This document shows positions 25,375 through 33,482 of a stretch of 64,000 bases of DNA, in pieces. The notes beneath the pieces are model-generated. The model saw only the letters and a list, made by a program, of their open reading frames with translations. It was not told the origin of the DNA and ran no database searches. The position numbers and the translations under genes are program-made. Position 1 is the first letter of the stretch, and each line of letters begins with the position of its first letter. The DNA comes from Panacibacter microcysteis (GTDB taxonomy: Bacteria > Bacteroidota > Bacteroidia > Chitinophagales > Chitinophagaceae). The stretch spans positions 1,612,001-1,676,000 of the forward strand of contig NZ_JADWYR010000002.1 of the NCBI RefSeq assembly GCF_015831355.1, read 5' to 3'.

Positions 25375-25405
25375 TTTTCCTGCACACACCGGCATATTAG
25401 CTTTG
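25375..25405 (+). promoter_or_regulatory. Likely promoter of the LiaF-like / two-component operon
   Basis: A -7 match TAGCTTTG (25398-25405) is preceded at a spacing of 19 bases by TTTTC (25375-25379), close to the -33 TTTG box of Bacteroidota primary-sigma promoters. The start codon at 25426 lies 20 bases after the -7 box, giving a short leader. Confidence 0.5.
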
Positions 25406-25425
25406 TTGTATCAAAATCAGCAGAT

Positions 25426-26235
25426 ATGGCAGAGATAAATGACAATAAAAACGAAATAAAACACAGGGACGGAAAAGTGATTACCGGCACGTTCTTCCTG
25501 GTTATTGGTGCACTGTTGCTCGCAAACAAAATGGGCGCAGGCATTCCCAACTGGCTTTTTACATGGCCATCCATCCTCATCATTGTAGGTTTATATATTG
25601 GTGTAAAGCACAGGTTTCAAAACTTTGGCGCACTCATCATGATCGCTATCGGTTCGCTTTACCTTATCAATAACGAGTTTATAGATCTCAACCTGCAGGA
25701 ATACGGCCTGCCCATTATTTTCCTGGCTGTTGGCTTGTTGTTTCTTACACGCCCCAAAAACAGGTTTCGCGGAGATGATTACTGGAAGCATAAAGACGAA
25801 TGGAAAAAAAAATGGGATGATAAGATGCAACAGAAATATGGCACTTACGGAATGGAAACAAACACGCCCGATGCAGATGCCATCAACAAAACTACAGGCG
25901 AATTTATAGAAGTAAACTCCGTATTTGGCAGTGCAAAAAAGTTTATCCTTTCCAAAAACTTTAGGGGTGGCGAGATCAATTGTTTTATGGGCGGTGCAGA
26001 GATCGATCTTACACAGGCAGATATACAGGGCCCGGTGATCATAGAAGCCAACCAGGTATTTGGCGGCACCAAGCTCGTTATCCCTGCCCACTGGGATCTT
26101 AAAATAGAAAGCACCAGCATTTTTGGCGGGCTGGAAGATAAACGCAGACCCGTTGCTACACAAATAGACACCAACAAAGCACTCATTATAAAAGGTGTCA
26201 CCATCTTCGGTGGCATGGAAATAAAAAGCTACTAA
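25426..26235 (+). CDS. LiaF-like membrane protein (LiaI/LiaF transmembrane region plus DUF2154-type C-terminal domain)
   Basis: A 269-residue protein with about four N-terminal transmembrane segments between residues 20 and 110 (FFLVIGALLLANKMGAG onwards), a charged linker (KHKDEWKKKWDDKMQQKYG) and a soluble C-terminal domain with beta repeats such as FGSAKKFIL, INCFMGGAEIDLT, NQVFGGTKLVIP and TIFGGMEIKSY. This layout matches LiaF-type proteins, which modulate envelope-stress two-component systems in Firmicutes, and their uncharacterised Bacteroidota relatives. Three genes downstream on the same strand are a LytS-type kinase and LytTR regulator, making a regulatory link plausible here as well. 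Confidence in the domain call is good; the role is inferred. Confidence 0.85.
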   Translation: MAEINDNKNEIKHRDGKVITGTFFLVIGALLLANKMGAGIPNWLFTWPSILIIVGLYIGVKHRFQNFGALIMIAIGSLYLINNEFIDLNLQEYGLPIIFLAVGLLFLTRPKNRFRGDDYWKHKDEWKKKWDDKMQQKYGTYGMETNTPDADAINKTTGEFIEVNSVFGSAKKFILSKNFRGGEINCFMGGAEIDLTQADIQGPVIIEANQVFGGTKLVIPAHWDLKIESTSIFGGLEDKRRPVATQIDTNKALIIKGVTIFGGMEIKSY

Positions 26236-26247
26236 AAAAAACATTAT

Positions 26248-26299
26248 GGGCCCGGCAATAGTAATTCTTATCAACGCCTGTTGCGTCGCACTCTTGTAC
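26248..26299 (-). repeat. Dispersed repeat copy 10 (GCGACGC form)
   Basis: GGGCCCGGCAATAGTAATTC outer end and core TGTTGCGTCGCACTCTTGTAC; within the operon between the LiaF-like and SnoaL-like genes. Confidence 0.9.
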
Positions 26300-26358
26300 A
26301 GTATAATGTAATGCAACAGCTTCAAACCAAAGTCGCTAACAGTTAAAGAACCAGTTTT

Positions 26359-26847
26359 ATGAATCTTGCAATACCACCAACAAACCATACATACGCATTG
26401 TATGCAATTACCCTCGGAGACTATGTAGAAAACGCAGCTGAAAAACAAATAAGACAAGTGTTCGACCATATGAAACAGGCATGGGCAAATGCAGATGCAG
26501 CATCGTTCGGCGAATGTTTTACCGAAGACAGTGATTTTGTAAGCTTTCGGGGCGAGCATTACAAAGGTAAAGCCAGCAATATAGCCGCACATGAAAAATC
26601 ATTCAGCGGCATGCTAAAAAATTCAAGCCTCTATATCAACATCAAAAGTATCCGCTTTCTCAACGAAACAATGGCGGTTGTACATGCAGAAGGAACAGTG
26701 TTGAAAGAATATGAAACAGCCACAAACTGCAAACTAAGTTACACTACAAATATTCTGATCAAAGAAAACGGCGTATGGAAGATCACTTCCTTCCATAACA
26801 GTAAAAAGCATAGGAAAGGATTGTTCAGCAGGCTGTTGGGTATCTGA
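26359..26847 (+). CDS. SnoaL-like / DUF4440-type protein
   Basis: A 162-residue soluble protein with the cone-like fold typical of the NTF2/SnoaL superfamily. Visible markers are the opening helix IRQVFDHMKQAWANADAASF and the block FTEDSDFVSFRGEHYKG, and the strands VVHAEGTVLKEYE and NGVWKITSFHNS. The SgcJ/EcaC group is the nearest I recognise. No catalytic residues can be named with confidence. It lies between the LiaF-like gene, from which a dispersed repeat separates it, and the DUF4288 gene. Confidence 0.78.
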   Translation: MNLAIPPTNHTYALYAITLGDYVENAAEKQIRQVFDHMKQAWANADAASFGECFTEDSDFVSFRGEHYKGKASNIAAHEKSFSGMLKNSSLYINIKSIRFLNETMAVVHAEGTVLKEYETATNCKLSYTTNILIKENGVWKITSFHNSKKHRKGLFSRLLGI

Positions 26848-26910
26848 TCGTCTGCAAAGCATCAATCAATGGTACTTACCTCATCATGTGCATATCAAAA
26901 TTGTTTAACT

Positions 26911-27270
26911 ATGAAATGGTACTTAGCAAAACTTATTTACCAGATAATCTGCGGCGATGGTACACATACTCCGCAGTTCGATGAACAGTTACGCGTAATC
27001 ATGGCAGAAGACGAACTGCATGCATTTCAAAAAGCCAGGAGCATTGGCGAAAGAGAGCAGGACGACTTTCTAAACCACTCCAACAAACCGGTACGCTGGA
27101 AATTTATTGACGTGCCCGAAATGCACCCGATGAATGCGCTGGTAGATGGTGCAGAAATGTATTCAAGAATACGGGAAGAAGACAATGCAGATATTTATAT
27201 TCGTGTTACGCAAATGAAAGCGGCACACCTGCTGGAAAGCAGTGCCCACCAATGTATCAGACTAAACTAA
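26911..27270 (+). CDS. DUF4288 family protein
   Basis: A 119-residue soluble protein beginning MKWYLAKLIYQI, the standard opening of DUF4288, followed by DELHAFQKARSIGEREQ. An upstream start at 26869 would add 14 residues without family resemblance. Function is unknown. The stop codon is six bases before the TTG start of the kinase gene, so the two are co-transcribed and probably coupled. Confidence 0.82.
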   Translation: MKWYLAKLIYQIICGDGTHTPQFDEQLRVIMAEDELHAFQKARSIGEREQDDFLNHSNKPVRWKFIDVPEMHPMNALVDGAEMYSRIREEDNADIYIRVTQMKAAHLLESSAHQCIRLN

Positions 27271-27276
27271 ACGGCC

Positions 27277-28326
27277 TTGAACACAAGCGCACCATCTTCC
27301 AGGAAAAGTCTTAAAATAATCAACGCAGTCTGGTGGACAGCCGTAAGCATTATACATTCTTTTTCACTGGCCAATTTCAACGTTAGCAATACACAGGTTA
27401 TAGCAGACAGCGTAATTACCAATCTCATTCTCGCAGGCAGTTGCATGCTTATTTTTAATAACATGCGGTACTACCTGCCAAAACACGAAAAATACTGGTA
27501 TGTATTAATCGTAAGCATTATTGTAAGCAGTATATGCCTTTTCATTTCTAACACGGTTTTGAAAATGGTTTTTAAAGACGATGCGCAGTACCTGCTGATA
27601 CTGGGCGACTCCTTGTCTATCCGTTTTGGTGTGTCCTTTCTCATGATCAGTTGTATGAGCATGATCAGCTTACTATGGTACACGCAGGAAGAGCAGGCAG
27701 ATATGGAAGCCAGGAAAACAGAAGCAGAGAGATTATCCAAAGAAGCGGAATTATTTAAACTAAGGCAGCAACTGCAACCGCATTTTTTATTCAACAGTTT
27801 AAACTCTATCAGTGCCTTAACGGGCTCGCAGCCTGAGAAGGCAAGACATATGATACAACAGCTCAGCGATTTTTTACGTGGCACACTAAGAAGGGATGAA
27901 CAGCAATGGAGCTCGCTGAAAGAAGAACTGGAATACCTGCAGTTATACCTCGATATTGAAAAAGTGAGATTTGGTTACCGTTTGCAAACACAGATCAATT
28001 GCAATGAAGCATCACTGCAGCTAAAACTGCCTGCATTATTATTGCAGCCGGTGGTGGAAAACGCTATAAAATTTGGCCTGTACGATACTGTGGGCGAAGT
28101 AACCATCAGCATTCACGCTACCACAAAAAACGACCACCTTGAAGTAAGTGTAGAAAACCCTTTCGATCCTGAAACGGCACTACCCTTGCAGGGCACCGGG
28201 TTCGGACTGGCCTCTATTCAAAGAAGGCTGTTCTTATTATTTGGCAGGCACGATCTGCTGCAAACAACAAAAACAGGACATCTTTTTATAACAACCATTT
28301 CTATTCCTCAGTTACAACAGATCTAA
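27277..28326 (+). CDS. LytS/YehU-type sensor histidine kinase with TTG start
   Basis: A 349-residue kinase of the His_kinase (PF06580) family. It has four predicted transmembrane segments within residues 12-135, a short coiled coil (EEQADMEARKTEAERLSKEAELFKLRQQ) and the phospho-acceptor block QPHFLFNSLNSISAL with H169. The ATPase domain contains LQPVVENAIKFGL and a glycine-rich GTGFGLASIQRRL. The start codon appears to be TTG at 27277, since the first membrane helix begins at residue 13 and no ATG is available before residue 57. It is coupled to the response regulator gene by TAATG overlap. No periplasmic sensor domain is present, so it probably senses a membrane or partner signal, for example from the LiaF-like protein. 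Confidence 0.92.
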   Translation: MNTSAPSSRKSLKIINAVWWTAVSIIHSFSLANFNVSNTQVIADSVITNLILAGSCMLIFNNMRYYLPKHEKYWYVLIVSIIVSSICLFISNTVLKMVFKDDAQYLLILGDSLSIRFGVSFLMISCMSMISLLWYTQEEQADMEARKTEAERLSKEAELFKLRQQLQPHFLFNSLNSISALTGSQPEKARHMIQQLSDFLRGTLRRDEQQWSSLKEELEYLQLYLDIEKVRFGYRLQTQINCNEASLQLKLPALLLQPVVENAIKFGLYDTVGEVTISIHATTKNDHLEVSVENPFDPETALPLQGTGFGLASIQRRLFLLFGRHDLLQTTKTGHLFITTISIPQLQQI

Positions 28327-29066
28327 TGAAAGCAATTATTATAGATGATGAACCACTTGCAAGAAGTATTGTAAAAGAATACCTGCAACAGCATGCCGGC
28401 ATTGAGCTAATAGCTGAGTGCAATGACGGTTTCGAAGGGGTAAAAGCTATTAACCAATACCAGCCCGACCTGATTTTTCTTGACATACAAATGCCAAAGA
28501 TCAACGGCTTTGAAATGCTTGAACTGATCGATAACCCGCCACAGGTCATTTTTACAACAGCATTCGAAGAATATGCCATCAAGGCTTTTGAAACACATGC
28601 GGTAGATTACCTGCTAAAGCCTTTCAGCAAAGACCGTTTTGACAAAGCACTGCAAAAGCTCATGCAGCAGCAACAGCAAAAACCGGCAGTAGAAAAAACC
28701 AAACAGATCATTGAAGAAGCAGGCAAATCACCCGTGCAGAGTAACCGCGTGGTGGTAAAAGATGGCGGCAAAATAAAAATTATACCGGTTACTCAAATTC
28801 AATACCTCGAAGCAGCGGATGATTATGTAAAAATTCATACGGCCGAGGGCGCTTTCCTGAAGAAAAAAACCATGCAGTTTTTTGAAGACAGCCTGGCAGC
28901 TTTTCATTTTGTGCGGGTGCATCGTTCCTACATCATCAACACGCAACTGATTACACGTATTGATGCGTATGAAAAAGACAGCCACCTCGTATTACTCAGC
29001 AGCGGTACAAGAGTGCCGGTTAGCAAACAGGGTTATGCAAAGCTGAAAGAGGTGCTGGGATTGTAA
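28326..29066 (+). CDS. LytTR-family response regulator
   Basis: A 246-residue regulator with a receiver domain (residues 1-120: acidic D7/D8, phospho-acceptor D53 in FLDIQMP, conserved lysine in DYLLKPF) and a C-terminal LytTR DNA-binding domain from about 143 (IKIIPVTQIQYLEAADDYVKIHT, FVRVHRSYIINTQLI, LVLLSSGTRVPVSKQGYAKLKE). It is the partner of the preceding kinase by gene position. LytTR regulators bind imperfect direct repeats; I could not identify such repeats upstream of the operon. Confidence 0.94.
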   Translation: MKAIIIDDEPLARSIVKEYLQQHAGIELIAECNDGFEGVKAINQYQPDLIFLDIQMPKINGFEMLELIDNPPQVIFTTAFEEYAIKAFETHAVDYLLKPFSKDRFDKALQKLMQQQQQKPAVEKTKQIIEEAGKSPVQSNRVVVKDGGKIKIIPVTQIQYLEAADDYVKIHTAEGAFLKKKTMQFFEDSLAAFHFVRVHRSYIINTQLITRIDAYEKDSHLVLLSSGTRVPVSKQGYAKLKEVLGL

Positions 29067-29071
29067 TGGAG

Positions 29072-29165
29072 ATGAATCGTGAAAGGTGAAGCGTGATTGG
29101 GGAGACGTAAATGGGAAGCGGCAATCGTGAGACGTGAGAGGTGAAACGTGAGAAAAGTTGACAGT
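29072..29165 (+). repeat. Degenerate short tandem repeat rich in GTGA/CGTGAGA
   Basis: Within about 90 bases after the LytTR gene, units such as CGTGAAAGGTGAAGCGTGA, CGTGAGACGTGAGAGGTGA and AACGTGAGA follow one another with decay, ending in GTTGACAGTTGA. Such arrays are frequent after genes in some Bacteroidota genomes. There is no open reading frame of protein-like quality. The array is distinct from the 50-bp repeat family that follows. Confidence 0.7.
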
Positions 29166-29197
29166 TGATCGAGTATATGATGATTTACATTGAGATA

Positions 29198-29248
29198 CCA
29201 GCATTGGTACTTCGTGGCATCGCCTGTTGCGTCGCAATCCTTTCAACG
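29198..29248 (-). repeat. Dispersed repeat copy 11 (GCGACGC form, divergent flank)
   Basis: Core reads TGTTGCGTCGCAATCCTTTC with the flank CCTTTCAAC replacing CTTGTAC. The same flank variant, GAAAGGATTGCGACGC on the other strand, recurs in copy 18. Forms an outward-facing pair with copy 12. Confidence 0.82.
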
Positions 29249-29380
29249 GTATCTTTTCATGGCGGCAGCAGCGATCAGTAATGAATAATCAAAAGAAACA
29301 ACAGCCAGCCTGATAAAAATAACTGTCTTTAACGCGGCCACGTGGCCTACGCAGTATCGTTGTTCATACATGTTCTGAAA

Positions 29381-29433
29381 GTACAAGTGTGCGACGCAAC
29401 AACCGATGCCACCACTACAAAAGCCCGGCCCAT
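29381..29433 (+). repeat. Dispersed repeat copy 12 (GCGACGC form)
   Basis: GTACAAGTGTGCGACGCAAC, ACCGATGCCA linker and AAGCCCGGCC end, 14 bases from the methyltransferase stop. Preceded by GCAGTATCGTTGTTCA, whose complement follows copies 20 and 22. Confidence 0.9.
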
Positions 29434-29446
29434 AACAAAAAAGATT

Positions 29447-30169
29447 TTATGGCTTTACGAGGTGAGATAAAATGATACCCGTTGCTACCGCTGCATTCAG
29501 CGATTCTGCATGGCCGCTGCCGGTTATTGTGAGCGCTTCCTGTATGTATGGCATCACCTCTTGTCTTATACCTTTTGATTCATTGCCAATGACCAATATG
29601 CCTTCTTTCACAGAAGTCTTTTCATAAATACTTTTTCCGTTGAGTAGCGCGCCATAAACAGGCACATCTGCCGTAGCCAGCCACGATGCAATTTCTTTGT
29701 ACCATACATTTACACGCATAATACTGCCCATGGTAGACTGCACCACTTTGGGGTTATACATGTCTGCCGTATCGTTACCTGCCACAACCTGTGTAATGCC
29801 GAACCAGTCTGCAATACGCATAATGGTTCCAAGGTTGCCGGGGTCTTGTATGCCATCGAGCACAAGGGTAATGTTATTTTGGAGCACGGGCTCGTGCAAA
29901 GGTTTTTGTTGTGCAGCAACAGCGAGTACCATATTGGGTGTATGAAGGCTGCTCATTTTTTCAAGCTCCTGCAATTCTATTTCCTGCACGTTTTCAAATG
30001 CTACGGGGCTTTGCCAGTTGCCCGTTGCATAAACCTTCCTTACAGGAAAATTGTTTTGTAATAGTTCGTTAACAAGCTTTACGCCTTCTGCTATAAACAC
30101 GCCCTCTTCATTCCTTACTTTTTTATGGTACAAACTTTGAATATATTTGAGCTCATTCTTACTGATCAT
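29447..30169 (-). CDS. TrmH/SpoU-family RNA 2'-O-methyltransferase
   Basis: The enzyme family methylates the 2'-OH of ribose in rRNA or tRNA with a SAM-dependent trefoil-knot domain. The 240-residue protein has an N-terminal substrate-binding domain (MISKNELKYIQSLYHKKVRNEEGVFIAEG) and a SpoU domain from about 95 with DGIQDPGNLGTIMRIADWFG (motif 1), GNESKGI (motif 2) and GHAESLNAAVA (motif 3). The target nucleotide is not predictable. Its start codon and that of the divergent TamL-like gene are separated by only four bases. Confidence 0.93.
   Translation of the reverse strand: MISKNELKYIQSLYHKKVRNEEGVFIAEGVKLVNELLQNNFPVRKVYATGNWQSPVAFENVQEIELQELEKMSSLHTPNMVLAVAAQQKPLHEPVLQNNITLVLDGIQDPGNLGTIMRIADWFGITQVVAGNDTADMYNPKVVQSTMGSIMRVNVWYKEIASWLATADVPVYGALLNGKSIYEKTSVKEGILVIGNESKGIRQEVMPYIQEALTITGSGHAESLNAAVATGIILSHLVKP
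30142..30149 (+). promoter_or_regulatory. Possible -7 element of the TamL-like gene inside the methyltransferase gene
   Basis: TATATTTG matches the Bacteroidota -7 consensus exactly and lies 24 bases before the ATG at 30174, inside the first codons of the divergent methyltransferase gene. The upstream TTTTTT at about 30119-30124 is a weak -33 box. The position is consistent with the four-base divergent spacing, which requires promoters to sit in the coding sequence. Confidence 0.4.
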
Positions 30170-30173
30170 CTTT

Positions 30174-32570
30174 ATGCGTTTTAGCCGGAAACTGAGTTGT
30201 GTTTTATGTTATTTTTTACCGCTTGTTTTACTGATAAGTTCATGCACAGTTGTAAAAAGACCACCTGCCGGTAAACCATTTGTATTCGATAACAAGGTTA
30301 CAATTATAGGCAATGTTGATAAAGATGAGAAAAAAAGACTGACCAATGAACTTGCCAATTACTGGGATGATAGTTTATATGCTGCAAAAGTGCAACAGTT
30401 TGGCGTACGGTATGTATTAAAAGACCCGCCTGTTTTTGACACGGCAAATATTGCACGATCGGTGTCTTTCATGAAAAGTTATCTCAATTCCCAGGGCTAT
30501 TACAACGCTTCTTTTCTTAACCCTGATTCATCTTATACCTTCGAAAAAAAAGATGATGAGGTTCGTACCACCATCAACTTTGTGATCAACCCCGGCAAAA
30601 GCCTGATCATAAATTCTATATATTACGATCTTGGTGATACTGCTTTGAACCGCTTCTCTAAGATAAATCGTAAATACAGCGCTGTTAAACCCGGCAAAAC
30701 AAGATTCTCCAAGCAGGTGATCGCTGCAGAGCTTGACCGCGAAGTAGCGCTTTTCAGGCAGCGCGGTTATTTTCTGCTGACGAGAGATAATCTTGTGGCA
30801 GAAATAGACACGGCCGATCTTTCATTATTGCAGGTAACACTCGACCCGTTTGAACAGGCTGAGAAAATTGCGGCGGCCACGCAGAGACGGCTTGAAAATC
30901 CTACTGCAGTCGTAGGCATCAAAAAGAGAAATTTTAAAGACTCGGTTATGTCTGCGGGCGACAGTGCGTTTTTTAAACGATACTATATTGGTAAGATATA
31001 CTACTATCCCGAAACAGGGAGGTATGATCAGCCGGACTCGCTGGTAACCGATACGGCATCTTTCAAAAGAGTTCCTGTAAATGCGTATACATTGTTCTAT
31101 AAACAGGATAAACCTTATGTAAGATTCAGAACACTCCGGGAGCATACATACCAGTTACGCGGTAACATGTACAACGAAACAAACTTTTACAGAACACTGA
31201 ATAACTTTAACCAGATAGGTGCATGGGAACGGGTTGACTACAGAACTTATCTTAGAAATGATACTGTAGACTTTCATTATTTTCTTACACCAGCCAAAAA
31301 AGAAACGCTTGGCTTTTACGTGGAGGCCAGCCGCAATACCGGGGATCTCCTTACATCCGGAACCCTGATTGGTTTTGCGTTGAACACAACCTACATAAAC
31401 CGGAACGTGTGGCACTCGGCCATACAATCCAACACCACATTCAGTAATGGCGTAGAGTTTAGCTTTTTGCAAAACAATTCTTTGCTGCAAACTTTTCAAT
31501 CGTCGCTCAGTCACGGTTACACCTTTCCGCGGTTTATACTGCCACGCTTTACCAAACCCAAGAATCCCTATCGCCTGGATAATATCCGCACCAGGTTAAA
31601 TACCAGTGCGTCTTACGTGGAAAGAAAGGATTTTTACCGGTTACGCTCACTCATTGCCAACTGGGGGTATGAATGGAAAAAGAAAAACATTTTTTACTCG
31701 GTAAAAATTCCAAATGTTGAATTATACTCACTGGATACACTGCCAAACCTGCGTGATGAATTTGAAACAAACCCGTTTCTCCGCACATCTTTCAATACCG
31801 GCACAGTAATAAGCCTGCAGGGTAGTGCCTTGCTCTCTTACCCGGGCAAAAACAATAACGTAAGCAATCTGGTAAGGCTTGCAGCAGAAGAGTCGGGCGC
31901 TATACTTGGGCGCATTAAAGGGTTGCAGGATAAAATCTATCAATACATCAAATTTGAAGCTGAATACAGGAAGCTGATCTCTCAAAGAAAGTCTGCCATT
32001 GCATTGCGGGCATTTGCGGGCATCGGTTACAACTATGGAAAGAATGAACGCTTTGGTAAAACACTGCCATTCTTTAAGCAGTTTGTTGGCGGTGGCCCAA
32101 ACAGCATGCGTGCATGGGGGTTGCGGCTTATTGGCCTCGGTTCTTCCCTCTCGAGCGATACGGCGGCAACTTTCCGCGACAGGTATGGAGATATGCAGCT
32201 TGAAGCCAATGCAGAATACCGCTTTACGCTGGCAGAGTTTAGCGCAGTAAAAGTAGGCAGTGCTTTATTTGTAGATGCCGGCAATGTATGGAACCTGCAC
32301 CCCAACGAAAATTCGCCAAACAGTAATTTTGATTTCGACCGGTTTGGTAAAGACATTGCTATTGGCGTGGGTACCGGCTTACGGTTCGATTTCAATTATT
32401 TTCTGATAAGGGTTGACATGGGCATAAAACTGAAAGACCCTGTACGTTCTGCCAATAATGGCTGGCTCAGCATCAAAGACTTTACCTGGAAGAATTACGA
32501 GTACACCGACAAAGGTGCCCCTACACGCAACAACTACGCCATACAGTTAGGCATTGGCCTCCCCTTCTGA
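30174..32570 (+). CDS. TamA/BamA-like outer-membrane protein with lipidated N-terminus (TamL type)
   Basis: A 798-residue Omp85-superfamily protein involved in outer-membrane biogenesis. The start at 30174 gives the lipoprotein signal MRFSRKLSCVLCYFLPLVLLISSC with C24 as lipid site; a start at 30147 would precede the signal by nine residues. It is followed by POTRA-like repeats (about 40-330) and a C-terminal beta barrel with the family block AGIGYNYGKNERFGKTLPFFKQFVGGGPNSMRAW-like sequence, whose core QFVGGGPNSMRAW matches the Omp85 G(R/G)GPxSxRG-like motif. It ends in a phenylalanine (LGIGLPF). A lipid-anchored TamA-like protein is known in Bacteroidota as TamL, normally next to tamB; here no tamB follows, because the convergent truB gene overlaps the last 24 bases. 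Confidence 0.88.
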   Translation: MRFSRKLSCVLCYFLPLVLLISSCTVVKRPPAGKPFVFDNKVTIIGNVDKDEKKRLTNELANYWDDSLYAAKVQQFGVRYVLKDPPVFDTANIARSVSFMKSYLNSQGYYNASFLNPDSSYTFEKKDDEVRTTINFVINPGKSLIINSIYYDLGDTALNRFSKINRKYSAVKPGKTRFSKQVIAAELDREVALFRQRGYFLLTRDNLVAEIDTADLSLLQVTLDPFEQAEKIAAATQRRLENPTAVVGIKKRNFKDSVMSAGDSAFFKRYYIGKIYYYPETGRYDQPDSLVTDTASFKRVPVNAYTLFYKQDKPYVRFRTLREHTYQLRGNMYNETNFYRTLNNFNQIGAWERVDYRTYLRNDTVDFHYFLTPAKKETLGFYVEASRNTGDLLTSGTLIGFALNTTYINRNVWHSAIQSNTTFSNGVEFSFLQNNSLLQTFQSSLSHGYTFPRFILPRFTKPKNPYRLDNIRTRLNTSASYVERKDFYRLRSLIANWGYEWKKKNIFYSVKIPNVELYSLDTLPNLRDEFETNPFLRTSFNTGTVISLQGSALLSYPGKNNNVSNLVRLAAEESGAILGRIKGLQDKIYQYIKFEAEYRKLISQRKSAIALRAFAGIGYNYGKNERFGKTLPFFKQFVGGGPNSMRAWGLRLIGLGSSLSSDTAATFRDRYGDMQLEANAEYRFTLAEFSAVKVGSALFVDAGNVWNLHPNENSPNSNFDFDRFGKDIAIGVGTGLRFDFNYFLIRVDMGIKLKDPVRSANNGWLSIKDFTWKNYEYTDKGAPTRNNYAIQLGIGLPF

Positions 32571-33278
32571 TGTTGCAGCCTGTTTCAATTGCATAATGTG
32601 CGCTTCAAAACCCGCCAGTGTATATGCATGCCCGATATTAAAATCGCCAATTTTTGTGCGGCATAAACTGCTCAGGTAACCACCACAACCAAGCGCTGCA
32701 CCAAAATCATTTGCCAGGCTCCTGATATATGTTCCCGTTGAGCAAACCACCCTGAAATGCACCACGGGCATTTCGATTTTCGTGAGCTCAAACACATCAA
32801 TCGTTACAGGACGTGGATCAGGGTTTACTTCCTTGCCTTTGCGTGCAAGCTCGTATAGTTTTTTACCGTCTTTTTTTATAGCCGAATGTATTGGCGGCAC
32901 CTGCAGAATGTTCCCTGTAAACTGCCGCGTTGCATCATGCAGCACAGCGTCTGTAATATGCTCTGCAGGCTTCCTGTTTCCAGGTTCGCTTTCAAGATCG
33001 AATGTTGGCGTAGTTGCGCCAAGCGTAATACTGCCCGTATATTCTTTTGGCATACCCATGTATTCATTGATCTTCTTTGTAAACTTACCTGTACAAATAA
33101 TGAGCAGGCCTGTTGCCAGCGGATCGAGCGTACCGGCATGCCCCACTTTTGATACACCGGTAAGAATACGCACCTTCTTTACTGCATCAAAAGACGTCCA
33201 GCGCAGCGGTTTGTTCATCAGTATAACCTGGCCTTCCAGGTAAGGCTGCATAGCAGCATGTATGGGCTTTTGTTTCAT
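32547..33278 (-). CDS. truB: tRNA pseudouridine(55) synthase
   Basis: TruB converts U55 of tRNA to pseudouridine. From ATG at 33278 (MKQKPIHAAMQPYLEG) the protein has 243 residues, the usual size of a short TruB, with motif GHAGTLDPLATG and catalytic D52. Further family blocks are KEYTGSITLGATTPTFDLES and STGTYIRSLANDFG. A reading frame extended to 33587 would run through two dispersed repeats, giving a cysteine-rich leader without family resemblance, so I reject it. The 3' end overlaps the convergent TamL-like gene by 24 bases. Confidence 0.95.
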   Translation of the reverse strand: MKQKPIHAAMQPYLEGQVILMNKPLRWTSFDAVKKVRILTGVSKVGHAGTLDPLATGLLIICTGKFTKKINEYMGMPKEYTGSITLGATTPTFDLESEPGNRKPAEHITDAVLHDATRQFTGNILQVPPIHSAIKKDGKKLYELARKGKEVNPDPRPVTIDVFELTKIEMPVVHFRVVCSTGTYIRSLANDFGAALGCGGYLSSLCRTKIGDFNIGHAYTLAGFEAHIMQLKQAATSEGEANA

Positions 33279-33330
33279 TACACAAATATCAAAGTGGGCA
33301 AAGGTGCGGTATTTTTTGTAAGAATAATCA

Positions 33331-33383
33331 TGAGCCCGGCAGCAGTACATGCATGAGGCACCTGTTGCGTCGCACTCTTGTAC
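33331..33383 (-). repeat. Dispersed repeat copy 13a (GCGACGC form)
   Basis: TGAGCCCGGCAGCAGTAC outer end and core TGTTGCGTCGCACTCTTGTAC. It starts 53 bases upstream of the truB start; paired with 13b in outward orientation. Confidence 0.92.
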
Positions 33384-33482
33384 GGTATAACAATATTGAA
33401 CTTTTGGCTGCGGAAAACCGGGCCGGTTACGTGTTTGGACCAACAGTTGATGGTTGCACACCTGTTGCGTAATGAACAGGAA

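Noticed and set aside
25591-26592. 333-codon minus-strand frame opposite the LiaF-like gene
   Set aside because: Long open antisense frames are common opposite codon-biased genes; the plus strand encodes a clear family protein and the antisense product has no recognisable domain.
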